This document shows positions 1-10,899 of a DNA stretch of 64,000 bases, one piece after another. Position numbers and translations under genes: made by a program. The notes below the pieces were generated by a model. That model ran no database searches. It saw only the letters and a list, made by a program, of their open reading frames with translations, and was not told the DNA's origin. The number at the start of each line of letters is the position of its first letter. Position 1 is the first letter of the stretch. The DNA is from Delphinapterus leucas (taxonomy: Eukaryota > Chordata > Mammalia > Artiodactyla > Monodontidae), in assembly GCF_002288925.2 (NCBI RefSeq), contig NW_022098021.1:4227920-4291919 (forward strand), in the 5' to 3' direction.

Positions 1-509
1 TTGAAGGGGTAACAGAGTTCCTGAAAACACACTTCCTTCCCCGACAAAGTGGTAGGTGAGAAAATGGCCTGAGTACATTCCCGTTACAGATAATTTTAGA
101 TTCCCCCTATTAATGGGCAACCAGAGGTAGGAAACAGAAAATTCACACTTATTTAGGTGTTACTGTGTAAAGCATTAGATGAATTTTCTTCCCTTAGCAG
201 ATCTGCCAAGTCGAGTGTTAACACACGTTTGTAACGCACCCATGGATGGGGTGCTTGGGCAGCGGCAAAGAAACCAGCCGGGGTGACAGCCACGTGGGGC
301 TTGCCCTCTTCACAGGACACCTGGCAGGCGCTTCACCTGAGTCAGACGGCCATCAACCCTGCAAGAGGCCCCTTGGGAGGTAGGACACACGTGTAGAGAG
401 CCGATGCTCAGTGGTACCAGCTGTTTAACCTTCTCATCAGTGGGGAAGCTTGTTCTCAAGTAGCAGTTGTAGGAATCAGCGAGGGCCACCGGGTGGCTTG
501 CCCTGCAGA
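1..509. other. Unique sequence, no gene recognised
   Basis: I see no repeat family, RNA gene or coding exon here. The short open frames are ordinary chance frames with no recognisable domain. It is either intergenic or intronic. Confidence 0.5.
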
Positions 510-812
510 CGTTTATGTCCCACAGTTCTGGAGGCTGGAGGTCCAAGATCAAGGTGAGAGCAGGGCCGGTTTCTCCTGAGGCCTCTCTCCTTGCTTGCAG
601 ATGGCCGCCTTCTCCCTGTGTCCTTAGCTGGTCTCTCTCTTCTGTGCACCGTCGTCCTGGTGCTTCTTTGTGTTATAAGAACACCAAGCAGACTGGATTA
701 GGGCCCACCCCAAAGGGCTCATTGTAACTGAATCCCCTCTTTAAAGGCCCCATCTCCAAACACAGCCACGTTCTGAGGCACTGGCGTGGGGCTTCAACAT
801 AGGAATGTGACA
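510..812 (-). repeat. MLT1-type LTR remnant (ERVL-MaLR)
   Basis: The plus strand carries 'cagttctggaggctgg', 'gtccaagatcaagg', 'cagatggccgccttctc' and 'ttataagaacacc', in the order expected of the reverse complement of an MLT1 LTR. The match decays toward 'ggcttcaacatagga' at the right end. It is a solo, degenerate LTR with no internal retroviral sequence next to it. The subfamily is not determined. Confidence 0.75.
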
Positions 813-1328
813 CGATTCAGCAGCCGCTCTCCTGTTTCCTGAGAGTTCAGGCGAGCACGGAGGCAAAGCGCAGGAATCAGGAAGGCATAACCTTTTCTAG
901 ACATTATATGCATTTCTACCTCTGTCCAGTAGAGGGCAAACTTTTAAAGTGCTCATTTTAAACCATTAGCCTTGACGTCTAACCCTTTGTTGCGTGAATA
1001 GTCTCTTTTAAGTAAAAAAAAATGCTCAGAGACAGATAAGACTTGCGCTGTTTATTAACATCACGTATTAACAGTTCAAGTCTCAAAAGGCCATTCGTCC
1101 CTTTCTTTGAAAGTTTGGCATGATGAACTAAGATAATTTTCTATTCCTGGGTAAGGATGTCTTGACAATTTAAAAATCAGTTCAAAAAAGAAGCTCTTTG
1201 TTCCTATCACCTTTTAGTATAACTCATATAATTTCAGTTTCATGATTTCATCTTCTAAAACCTTACGAGAGTTAAAGAGTCATCATGCTAGAGTGGAAAG
1301 ACAATGCATTTAAGTCAGTACTGAATTT
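813..1328. other. Unique AT-rich sequence, nothing recognised
   Basis: There is no coding exon or clear repeat between the MLT1 remnant and the SINE at 1.34 kb. Confidence 0.45.
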
Positions 1329-1337
1329 ATTGCTTGT

Positions 1338-1696
1338 TTCATTTATTTATTTATTTATTTACTTATTTATTTATGGCTGTGTTGGGTCCTCGTTGCTGCG
1401 CGCGGGCTTTCCCTAGTTGCGGCGAGCGGGGGCTACTCTTCATTGCGGTGCACGGGCTTCTCATTGTGGTAGCTTCTCTTGTTGCAGAGCACGGGCTTTA
1501 GGTGTGCAGGCTTCAGTAGTTGTGGCACGCAGGCTCAGTAGTTGTGGCTCACAGGCTCTAGAGCGCAGGCTCAGTAGTTGTGGTGCAGAGGCTTAGTTGC
1601 TCCGTGGCATGTGGGATCTTCCCAGACCAGGGATCTAACCTGTGTCCCCTGCATTGGCAGGTGGATTCTTAACCACTGCGCCACTAGGGAAGTCCC
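1338..1696 (-). repeat. Long-form CHR-type tRNA-derived SINE
   Basis: The element reads on the minus strand. Its tRNA-like head is at the right ('ccactagggaagtccc' on plus) and its A-rich tail appears as (TTTA)n at 1341-1376. The body holds several 'cagtagttgtgg' units, typical of the longer CHR subfamily. A flanking duplication 'tattgcttg' is visible at 1329-1337 and 1697-1705, supporting insertion by L1 machinery. Substitutions in the head ('actaggga' instead of 'accaggga') suggest an older copy. Confidence 0.88.
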
Positions 1697-1764
1697 TATT
1701 GCTTGGTTTATTCAATTATTCATTCGGTCAACAAGCATTTGCTCTTGAATACAAGGCAACGAGC

Positions 1765-1920
1765 TGGGTGCTGGATTCAAGTCCTGATTTTGCCATTCGG
1801 TGGCTTTTAGGACCGTGGGCAAGTCAGACTTTCTGTATTTCCACTTCCTCATTTGTATAAGGGGCCTGATACCGACCTTCAAAGACTTCTTCAGGACCCA
1901 GTACAGTTAGGTACTTGGGA
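1765..1920 (+). repeat. MIR SINE fragment
   Basis: The series 'ttcaagtcctgattttgcc', 'gaccgtgggcaagtcag' and 'cttcctcatttgtataa' follows the order of the MIR consensus on the plus strand. It is highly diverged, as expected for this old family. Confidence 0.65.
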
Positions 1921-2187
1921 AAGTTTGGAAAACTTCAGGATGCAAAGCCCCTGTGAGTTGTTCCACACTTGCCAAGTTTAACCTCCGCCTTGTAGAGCAG
2001 TTTTGGGCCGCCTGCTTTTGTATCTCTGGCTGTGTATGCTGGGGCGGGGATCTCACCTGAAACCTGCCGACCGAGACCCTCTGGGGGTCATGCCCAGCAC
2101 AGTCCGCCTGGTAGGCTCACCAGCTAAAGCTTTTTCAGCTGGACGCCTCAACCTCAGCGCTCCTGCCACGTGGCTGGGTAATTCTCA

Positions 2188-2353
2188 GCTGTGGGGCTGC
2201 CCGGTGCATTGCAGGGTGGTGAGGACCATCCCTAGTCTCCAACCACTAGATGCCAGCACACCCCTCCCCCATTCCCACTCCCCACCCGTGGTGACAGTAA
2301 CCACATGTCTCCAGACATCACCAGATGTCCACACTGCCCTGGTGGAGGAGCCC
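2188..2353 (-). mobile_element. MER5A-like hAT-Charlie DNA transposon remnant
   Basis: On the plus strand I see 'ggtgcattgcagggtg', 'ccaaccactagatgccagca' and 'catgtctccagacatcacc'. These match MER5A in reverse complement. It is a non-autonomous, long-dead element with no transposase coding. The ends are partly eroded, and the 3' end reads into '...gtccacactgccctgg'. Confidence 0.75.
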
Positions 2354-4025
2354 TGAGCTGGAAGCACGGAACTTTCACGTTGTCGTCAAGCGGAGCCGCA
2401 ATCCCACCCAGTTCCTCTTGGGGGCAGCTCGCTCGGTCCAGCCCATGGCATCCACGCTGTCTACATGTCACGTCTAACCTACTCGCGAGCACGGCTACCC
2501 TTCATCACATGACCACGTGCCAGCAATGCTTTGCAGAAATGAGGTCTGGGAACGCTTACGGGCCTTATTATGCGTTTATAAGCGAGAAGCCCGACGTCAC
2601 AGGTGAGTCCGGACCTGCCTCTGAACTCCTGGCTTTCAGCATCTCCACACTGCAGTTAATCACTCCCACCTTGCGTCACTCTCCTAATCCATTGACAGGC
2701 TCTTCGAGGGCAGGAGAGGCGCTCTGGAAGCCCGCTGTACCTGCCCACGAGCTGACGCCTGGCAAATACTGTCCGTGGGTTGACTTAGCAGTTTCTCTCT
2801 GGGTACTTACCTTTCAAAAACTGTTAGTGAATTAGGGGCATTGGTCTCCTGTGGACCCTGTGTGGCTCCCGCTCCTAGAAAGGGTCGTTATCAACGGCAG
2901 AATCATTCAGCTATATTTAGGGCGACGGCCTGCATCCTGGGGAGGCTGTGGAAATCTGCAGCTGTTAGGGGTCCCCTGGGGGGGCTTTCTTATTGTTTAG
3001 TGGGCAAAATGGAAGTAGCATTAAATCTGATGCCAGAGCTTCCATCTCTTGATACTTGGGTACAGAATGTCCGTGTAACACACGTATATCAGGAGAGAAG
3101 CTAAGCACCAGCCGGAATTGACTGTCGGCCAGAATGAACAGGCTGAAAAGAGAGTAGACACTCCAAGAGCTCCAAGGGGGTTAAAGGAGCTGAGAATCAG
3201 TGGGGAAAGTTCCACAGTCAGCACAGAGCACCAGAGCTGCAGAGGCTAGAGAGGGGGTGAGCAAAGGGTCCCGGGCCTCAGGGTTCCCATCTGTGCGGTG
3301 AGCACGGTGCTGCACCTCCCTGGCGGCTGTGCTGGGACGGTCCCTAAGGGAAGCAGCATCTGTGCATCACTGAACAACGCCGAGCATGCAGTATGGACCT
3401 GTGGTGGTTTCTCTTCCCTTCTTTCATCTGCCTTCTCGTGCTGGGTTTTCCCCTTCAGCCCAGGAGGGCCTTCCCCTGTGTTTGTGCCCTGGAAGGAGTG
3501 TGTGGGTCAAGCATCCTGTTGCAATGGTGGGAGGGGGTGGAGGGTGTCGGGGGGATGGGCTCTCCCTCCCAGTATGGGGGCTCCTGGGTGCTGGGGCTTG
3601 AGGCAGACTCGGGCGGATTGGTGGCGGCAGCTCTTTTCGAAGGAGAGTCCCGGGCCCTGGCCAGCCCAGCAGAGACAATAGACAGGCTGCCCGAGGCCCC
3701 GGGAGGCATCCTGGATCCCAGACCCAGTGGCACCGGCTGGACCCCTTCACCGTGGGCACCGAGGTCAGAGGATGGTTCTCCTCTCACCCTGGCTCCCAGC
3801 CGGCTGCTTTGTACTTTCAATCACCTTTGCCTGAAGAGCCTTACTTTTTGGATACTGTTTGAAAATATTTTATCAGTTTACACGTAATCTAGTGCTTATT
3901 TTCCTTATCGTTCTAAGTCTTTACATTTTCTTCCAGTCTTTGGTTTATAACTTTATCCATTTTTAACTGCCTTCCAGCCACTGTTTAAAATTTTTCTCTT
4001 CTCTTTATTTTGCCTCAACTTTTAT
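2354..4025. other. Unique sequence, no gene recognised
   Basis: The region is GC-richer around 3.3-3.8 kb, where frames are open in several directions at once without a protein signature. I see no convincing splice-flanked exon. At 3.84-4.02 kb it becomes AT-rich. Confidence 0.45.
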
Positions 4026-4230
4026 CTTTTTTTTTTTTGCGGTACGCGGGCCTCTCACTGTTGTGGCCCCTCCCGTTGCGGAGCACAGGCTCCAGACGCG
4101 CAGGCTCAGAGACCATGGCTCACGGACCCAGCCGCTCCGCGGCATGTGTGATCTTCCCGGACCGGGGCACGAACCCGCGTCCCCTGCACCGGCAGGCGGA
4201 CTCCCAACCACTGCGCCACCAGGGAAGCCC
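4026..4230 (-). repeat. Short young CHR SINE
   Basis: It has a poly(T) head (the A-tail on the minus strand), then 'gcggtacgcgggcctctcac', and ends in 'gcgccaccagggaagccc', the complement of the tRNA-like start. The internal pol III A-box and B-box regions are present. It is about 200 bp and near consensus, so it is a relatively recent cetacean insertion. I did not find a clear target-site duplication. Confidence 0.93.
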
Positions 4231-4319
4231 TGCAAATGCACCTTAAGTCATCCTGCCCAACTCGCAGATTTCACCACCGTCGGGCACCGTGCTGTCCAAT
4301 AGCGTAGCCGATAAGAGTC

Positions 4320-4430
4320 TCCATTTCATAGGTTTGTTTGGGGGGGATTAAAGGGATAATCCTCACAAAGACTAGCACATGGTAAATATCCAATAAATGC
4401 CAATCAAGACATTGCTGATTTTATTAGTCA
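4320..4430 (+). repeat. MIR 3' part or L2 end fragment
   Basis: The stretch 'gcacatggtaaatatccaat' followed by 'aaatgcc' resembles the '...cacatagtaagcgctcaataaatg' end shared by MIR and L2. It is diverged, so the family is uncertain. Confidence 0.5.
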
Positions 4431-5244
4431 AACTGACAGATAAGGAACTGGGAGCTGTGTAATGGGACAGCACAGCCTGTAATCCAGGATCGTGACTTTG
4501 TACCGCCTCACCCTGAGTAAGAGGCTAAGGGGTAGAGCTACTGGGGGGCGGGGATTGCAGGGGCACATAATCCAGTTTTTAAGAGTGAATCAAGTCTCAC
4601 ATTGAACACAAGGAGAGGGTTCAATATTTCCCTTTAATCCGTGTCAGCTTTATTGGGTTTGAATCACCACTACCTTCCCGTCTTCCTTTCTCCCAACTCA
4701 GCGTGTTTGGCCTTGTGGCCCCAGCAAGTGACACGCTGATTTTAACGTGAAATCTGTCATCCTGGCAAGTTAAGAGGACATCGGGAGAACAGGCTTCTCA
4801 CAGAAATGGGCACATAGAAAGGGAACAGCAAGTCCCCAATCAGTGCAGAGGCAGAAGGAAGCAACGTCCTGCTCTCAGTGAGTCGGGGTCTCCCGATGGA
4901 GATGGTGGGGGAACCGTCCCTGTGATGCTAATGGATCTGCAGGTATCACCTGTCAGCCTCCATCTCGATCCTCGAGAAACACACGGGAGAGGATGGGAGG
5001 ACAGAAGGACTGGACACTGAAACCGTCATAGGACTTTTCAAAATGCGGAAACAGTGAGGACCTATCGACCACTAGGCTGAATGTAACACGGTCTCTCTTT
5101 GATGACCCAGAGGACCGTTTAGTATCGTGCATTGATTCAGGGTCATTGCACAAAACGAAAGTCACTGTGTGCTGGAAACGGACAGATGTTCCCATAAACA
5201 CATGAACTGTCAACAGTTCACAGCTTCCTGGGCGACAGGGGTTG
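4431..5244. other. Unique sequence, no gene recognised
   Basis: No coding exon, RNA gene or recognisable repeat was found. Confidence 0.4.
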
Positions 5245-5490
5245 AGTGGTTAATACTCTCTTCTATTTACCGGGCACCCTCCATGCCAGGAGCAGTGCAA
5301 AGTGCTGTCCTTACATTTTCTCATTGAATCCTTTTGGCCACCCAAAGAGGTTTGTGTGATGAGGAAATTGAAGAGACCAGATACCTTGTATCCAGCCACA
5401 CAGGTAAAATGACAACAGCTGAGACTGCAACACAAAAGTCCCTAATTTAAAAGCAATTGCTCTTAATTGCCGCACTGCACCGCCTAGAAA
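5245..5490 (+). repeat. MIR SINE, long diverged copy
   Basis: The features 'ccatgccaggagcagtgc', 'ctcattgaatccttttgg', 'gatgaggaaattgaagaga' and 'ccacacaggtaaaatgac' follow one another as in the second half of MIR. They correspond to the consensus blocks for 'gatgaggaaactgagg' and 'cacacagctagtaag'. Confidence 0.65.
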
Positions 5491-6345
5491 AGACCAGATG
5501 GTTATGATGAGTGAAAAGAAGTGGAGAAAGAGGCAGGTGGGGGGTGGGGGGCGGGCAGGGGTGGGAGCAGGCCAGCAAGGCCTCTGTGAAATTCCTCGCG
5601 CACTGGCTTCACCTCCAGGGAAGGCTCTCCACGTTGGAAACGATGATATTCACACAGGACAAACGCTGTTCCACATGAAAATGCCAAGAGCTGCTCTAAA
5701 CGAAGGGTTCAAGCTCATGTCAGGTGAGGGGGACCTGACTGGATAAAGAAGATCTAGACACTCGCCCTGTTTACCTTGTGGTTATTGTTTCCCATCCGTC
5801 CTATTGATACCCATCCTCTGAGACCAACCTAGTATTTATATTCTGTTCACAAACCCAATCCCCCAACCTCCCCATGGTCTACTTTGGATGACTTATACTT
5901 TGTCCGTCACATGCCCTGGCAGGAAGCAAATGGGACCCTCAGGCTAGATGATTGAGGAGAGATGATGGGGCTGTCCACAGAGATTTGGGCAGGGTTGAGG
6001 GAAACCAATGAGATTATGGTGAAGGTGTCAAGGCTTCCTGGGTCACCTGCCCTAGAAGGACGGGGAGCAGAGAGCAGATTCCAGGGCCCGGAGGGGGTGC
6101 TGTGGGCAAGGTCGCCCAACCTGAGCGGCTCCCACAGGGGGTCAGCAATTATTCCAACTCAGTTCCGTCCCCTGAACCCTGCCAGTGTCACCAGGCAAGA
6201 CCTGCCATTGTTCCCAGGACCCAGGATGAGGTGGGGAAAGATGGAAATGGAATTGGGTGGGGCTAACAGAAGGACACACAACACAATCCTCTACTTCAAA
6301 GAAGAAAAAAGGAAATTAAAAAATTTAAAACCAGAGCAAAAAGAG
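5491..6345. other. Unique sequence, no gene recognised
   Basis: It is purine-rich near 5.51-5.58 kb. The open frame running from 5962 into the following SINE is not a gene: its last third is translated SINE. Confidence 0.45.
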
Positions 6346-6355
6346 AAAAGGGATA

Positions 6356-6592
6356 GGGGCTTCCCTGGCGGTCCAGTGGTTAAGAATCCACCTACCAATG
6401 CAGGGGACGTGGGTTTGATCCTGGTAGGGAAACTAAGACCCACCTGCATCGGGGCAACTAAGCCCATGGGCTCTAGGACCTGCACACCACAACTGCTGAG
6501 CCTGCTTGCCACAACTGGAGAGCCCGAGTGCCACAATTAAGACCCCAATGCAGCCAAATAAATAAATAAATATAAAAAGAAAAAGAAAAGAA
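6356..6592 (+). repeat. CHR-type SINE, older subfamily
   Basis: It starts 'gggcttccctggcggtccag' and ends in (AAAT)n and A-rich sequence. The tRNA-like region holds 'ccagtggttaagaatcca' and a degraded B-box. A probable duplication 'aaaagggata' lies at 6346-6355 and 6593-6602. The body has the 'ccacaact' repeats of the longer forms. Confidence 0.85.
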
Positions 6593-6602
6593 AAAAGGGA
6601 TA

Positions 6603-7239
6603 CATTTTTTTTTTAAAGATCAAAACAAAAACCATGGATTGAGAGGTTACAAACAAGCCTTGAGCAGAAAAAATCCCGATGACTATTGGATTGAGCCTGG
6701 CACATACCTTATACACATTTTAATTTATTGCCAGTAGTTAAACATTGGGAGATTTTACACAGAAGTCTGGATTTCCTGTTTTCCTTGAACAATTCTAAAA
6801 TCCTACGCAATGGTCCCACAGCTGGACGGGAGACGGAGACATGCAACATCGGTTCCTGAGGTCCCCGCCTGCCCGTCTGCTGTGTCCACTCGCCTTGGGC
6901 CCCAGTGGGCAACTCACACCTGCTCAGAGAGGCTGATGGAGCTGAGTGGAAAGCTGAGTCTACGCTTTTGGGAAACCGTTCAGGGCTCTGGCATCATAAA
7001 GGTAAGTACACCAATTCATCAGAAGAGGAAAGTCTTTCCAGTTCCAGTTTCTGAAAGACACAGCAACTCCTTTTTCTCCTGCAGCATTTGACGCCCACAA
7101 GAAGCTCACCCTCAGAGGAGGGAAGGGAGATGGGGAGTGACAGCAGAGGAAGGGACTGTCAACTCATGCTGCAGACTTTCCTGCTCTCAGGGTCTCGGGG
7201 CTGCTCGAGACCCTTCCACGCTCCGCACGGCCCCTGGAG
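6603..7239. other. Unique sequence, no gene recognised
   Basis: No supported exon or repeat. The open frames at 6.8-7.1 kb show no domain and no conserved splice context that I can judge. Confidence 0.4.
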
Positions 7240-7678
7240 CAAGGGTCCTCAGCAGGGGGAGGTTTTCCACCCCCCAACAACCAGGGGGCCATTTGTCAAT
7301 GTCTGGAGACACTTCTTTTTTTTTTTTTTTTTTGTGGTAAACGGGCCTCTCACCGTTGTGGCCTCTCCTGTTGTGGAGCGCAGGCTCAGCGGCCATGGCT
7401 CACGGGCCCAGCCGCTCCGCGGCATGTGGGATCCTCCCGGACCGGGGCACGAACCCACATCCCCTGCATCGGCAGGTGGACTCTCAACCACTGCACCACC
7501 AGGGAAGCTGTGGAGACACTTCTGATGGTCATGACTGGGGAGATGCTGCTGGCTTCTTGTGGGCGTGAGCCAGAGATACTGGTGAGCATCCCTCAAGGTA
7601 CAGGACGGCCACCTGCCCTGCCCCACAATACACTCATCCAGCCCCAGATGTCAGTAGTGCCAAAGCCGAGAAGCCCTG
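7240..7678 (+). mobile_element. MER5A hAT-Charlie element, split by a SINE
   Basis: The left part (7240-7316) carries 'ccatttgtcaatgtctggag'. The right part (7511-7678) carries 'catgactggggagatgctg', 'ggcttcttgtgggcgtgagc' and 'gaagccctgct', as in MER5A on the plus strand. A young CHR SINE lies exactly between them. It is non-coding, and the element was inactive long before the SINE arrived. Confidence 0.85.
7317..7510 (-). repeat. Short young CHR SINE inside MER5A
   Basis: It has a poly(T) start, then 'tgtggtaaacgggcctctc', and ends 'caccaccagggaagctg'. It is flanked by a perfect 13-bp duplication, 'tggagacacttct', at 7304-7316 and 7511-7523. The SINE therefore entered an existing MER5A, and the empty site can be reconstructed. 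Confidence 0.95.
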
Positions 7679-7689
7679 CTCTAGAATAA

Positions 7690-8080
7690 AGTCCAGATTC
7701 ATTCATTGCACTTTCAAGCTCTCCAGTGCCTGACCGGCTTGTCATCAGACCCCTCCTCCCTCACCTCCGCCCCCCTCTACTCCCGGCCCACACTTTGCTC
7801 TGCTGCCCACTCCTTCCGTGCTCTCTCCTACGTCGGGGACTTTGCATATGCTGTTCCTTCTGCCTGGAGCACAAACACACCACCTTCATCTGCTCAGGGA
7901 CAGTCTACAACCCTCAGGTGTCACCTTAGGTATCACAGCAGTTCCTTTGGGGTGCTCCTACGGCATCTCCAGGCTACTAATAATCACCCTCCATTGTCAC
8001 CTCTGGACTAAATCTCACCTACTGTGTCTGCAGTACCTGTACCTGATGGACACTCAACACTGTTGGATGAGTACATGGCC
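7690..8080 (+). repeat. L2 LINE 3' region
   Basis: The sequence runs through 'ctttgcatatgctgttcctt', 'ctgcctggagcaca' and 'caggtgtcaccttaggtat', in the order of the L2 ORF2 end ('...FAYAVPSAWSTN...' in frame, compared with the L2 'tgcctggaa' block). It is a decayed remnant. Open frames over it are relics and are not expressed proteins. Confidence 0.7.
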
Positions 8081-9027
8081 ACACCCTCATCTCTAACCAT
8101 CTTACAGAAACCAAGTTCAAGTCCTATAGGGCTCGAGTTTTGTCTCTAACATCACCAGGAGGAAACAAGCAGCTCCTGGGAGGAAGTGAATGAGTTTGAA
8201 AGATTCACTAGGTCACCTCCCAGAAGGAGCGGGCTCTGGCACGAGCCTGCAATTCCCCCTCTCACGAGAAAATATTTGTTTTATAAGTTGTTCCAACTTG
8301 GCTTTGAAAACCCAAGAATGCACGCAAGTTAATTACCACTTGGCATTAGTCAGCCTGGATTCACAGAAGTCCTCGCTCTTACATATTTATGAAGAAAGCC
8401 ATTGACCCGCATTTTTCTAGACAGGGCAATTTCAGACACTTCCCGTCTCCAAGAAGTCATTGCTAATATCGAATTCCAATAGTAGATGACACTGTGGCTG
8501 ATAGCCAGTAAAAGACGCTTTAAACCCCAATCCTCCCTTGATAGCCCAGCAACTTGTGAGCAACCTAACAGGCAGAGGAATTCATTGAACTCAGAAGCCT
8601 GTTTCTTTTCTGGTGAGGAAGGATGATGGCCCTGAAGGAACCACCTTTGGAACCAAAGTTGCTTACATTCATTCGCCCTGTGCTCACAGTGGAATGTTAT
8701 TTTTCCAGAAGACCTGAAACTGTACCTGAAGTGACGGGGAACTGCTTGAAGGCAGTTGCTTTCTCCAGCGGAAAGGCAGATGAGCCAGCAGGGCAGGCTG
8801 GGGCTGCTGGCATCCCTGCCTGGTGCCAGTCGGACCTCAGGTCCTTGGAGACGAGAGAGCCGCTGGGTTGAGCGTGGTCCCTAGAATTAAGTCCATTGTG
8901 CAATTAACAATCGATGTCGCAGACTCATGGGCTGTCCCAGCTCCAAAACAACTTGGAGGCCACATCATCCACCACTCTACACAATGTGTTTCATAGATGA
9001 GCACCCCAAACCCCGCAGGCCTGAGTG
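8081..9027. other. Unique sequence, no gene recognised
   Basis: No supported gene or repeat was found. Confidence 0.4.
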
Positions 9028-9160
9028 ATGTCCCCTGGGTTACACGGGATGTCAGAGGCAGAGAGGGGACCAGTCCCCAGTCCAGTCTGTTACCCTCCCA
9101 CCCTGCCACCCCCCAGCACTGCCCTGAGGACAGAGCCCTGCACGCTCGGGGCTTAGGCAA
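9028..9160 (+). repeat. Possible MIR fragment
   Basis: 'gggttacacgggatgtcaga' followed by 'ggcagagaggggaccag' resembles the MIR 'ggtcacacagctagt...ggcagagctggga' block. The match is weak and diverged. Confidence 0.4.
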
Positions 9161-9182
9161 CCAGCCCTGGTTTTAAGTGTCT

Positions 9183-9490
9183 GTCTTAGTCTGTCTGGGC
9201 AGCTATAACAAAATTACTAGGTGACGTAAACAACAGACAATTATTTTTCACAGCCTGGAGGCTGGGAAGTCCAAGATCAAGGCACCCACACATCCAGTGT
9301 CTGGTGAGAGCCTGTTCCCCGGGTCGCCAATGGTCACCTTCTCCCTGTGACCCCACCTCTCTGGGACCTCTTTTATAAGGGCACTAATCCCATTCACGAG
9401 GGCTCCCTCCTCATGACCTTATCACTTCCCAAAGGCCCCACCTCCTCACATCATCACCCTGGGGGTTGGGATCCAGCCTAAGAATGTTGT
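9183..9490 (-). repeat. MLT1-type LTR (ERVL-MaLR), fairly complete
   Basis: It starts 'ttagtctgtctgggcagcta', then 'cagcctggaggctgggaagt', 'ccagtgtctggtgagagcc', 'cttttataagggcactaatc' and 'caaaggccccacctcc'. This is the reverse complement of an MLT1A/B-like LTR over most of its length. There is no internal provirus beside it, so it is a solo LTR. Confidence 0.85.
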
Positions 9491-10540
9491 CAGGGCACAA
9501 CGTCCAGTCCCCAGCACAGGTGCAGGAGGGAACTTGGCCACACGGATGCTCAGCAGGAGACACTAAGGCACCTCCCAGGTCTGGCTCTGCATCCTCCCTG
9601 CTTCCCACCCGCCCTTCTCTTCTCCTGAATCAAAGACAGAAAAGCAAAGCGCAGGAAGGCTTCCAGCATCGCAGACAGCGCTGTGATGGCCTGTAAGTCA
9701 CCAGGCTGCCTGAAGTTCCTGGCGCCTTCAAGTCCTGTGTCCAGCCCATCCTGCCTGCCTCTTTTAGACAGTGTGACCCGTGCCATGTTCTCTTGCCAAA
9801 ATAAATACCTGTGAAGGGAACAGTGTCAAGGGGCCTAAGAGGCCTTTTTTTTTTTTTTTTTTTTTTGTGGGGAGGGAGAGTCAGACACCCCTGGATGAAG
9901 GGCCAGACTAGGCGAGAGGAACAGAGCTGGTGGGTTTCCATTCTTAGAGGCACAAACGGTGTGACAGCTGGTCCCCAGTCTCCATGACCCTGTTTATTTC
10001 CACGGGCGGTGAGGGAAGGAACTCCTAAGTAATTAGAACCATCCCTGGTGTTGGGACTGTAGGGGATGAGCTTTCCTGCAGCCCAGCTTTTCTACCCAGT
10101 GCTTGGGGCGGGGGGAGAGGCATGAGGTCTGGGAGGATGGTGCCGGGCAGGGGAAGGGTGATGCGATCCCCAGGCCTTCCCGGGTCTGGAGGCAAAACTC
10201 CACCCCTCATGGCAATCCTGTCCTTCATCAATTATGCTGACACTCATTAAAATGGGCTCTTGATAATAAAGTGGGGGAGGGCTAAACAGGGAGATGGACC
10301 CACAGGGTGTATCAATCCCGCTTCCTCTGCAACTTGACGTGAAATATAGATGATGGACCTCAGGGAGTTAAGAGAGAAAAGGCCATGTTCACCCTCATTC
10401 CATTTACTAGTCAGACGGGAGGGCCGACGAGAACCTGCTCCAACTCGGAGCCAAGAAGCGTGGTTCCCAGATTTGTTGAATTCTGCCTCATCGTTAGCTT
10501 CCCTAAGAATATTTGCTTTCTAAAAACTTTTTTAAAAATA
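9491..10540. other. Unique sequence with one isolated T-tract
   Basis: A run of 22 T lies at 9845-9866 with no SINE or L1 body beside it. Otherwise I see no gene or repeat. Confidence 0.45.
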
Positions 10541-10740
10541 GGGCTTCCCTGGTGGCGCAGTGGTTGAGAGTCCGCCTGCCGATGCAGGGGACACGGGTTC
10601 GTGCCCCGGTCCGGGAAGATCCTACATGCCGCGGAGCGGCTGGGCCCGTGAGCCATGGCCGCTGAGCCTGCGCGTCTGGAGCCTGTGCTCCGCAACAGGA
10701 GAGGCCACAACAGTGAGAGGCCCGGCTACCGCAAAAAAGA
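10541..10740 (+). repeat. Short young CHR SINE
   Basis: It is a full-length copy from 'gggcttccctggtggcgcag' to 'gaggcccggctaccgc', followed by an A-rich tail and (TAA)n. The A-box-like 'tggcgcagtgg' and B-box-like 'gggttcgtgcccc' of the tRNA-derived pol III promoter are intact. Confidence 0.94.
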
Positions 10741-10899
10741 AAAAAAATAATAATAACAATTATTTTAGGGCTTCCTTGGAGATGGGTAACTTGATTTTCT
10801 CGAAAACCAGCTTAGTCTATTTGGTCCTTGGTAAAAAGGTCAATCTCTTCCCCAATCCAGTGTGCAAGTAATCTGGGAATTCACCTAAGTAAATAATCC

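Noticed and set aside
3298..3887. Overlapping 127- and 164-codon plus frames and 111- and 121-codon minus frames
   Set aside because: They are mutually overlapping in several frames with no domain. GC-rich unique sequence explains them.
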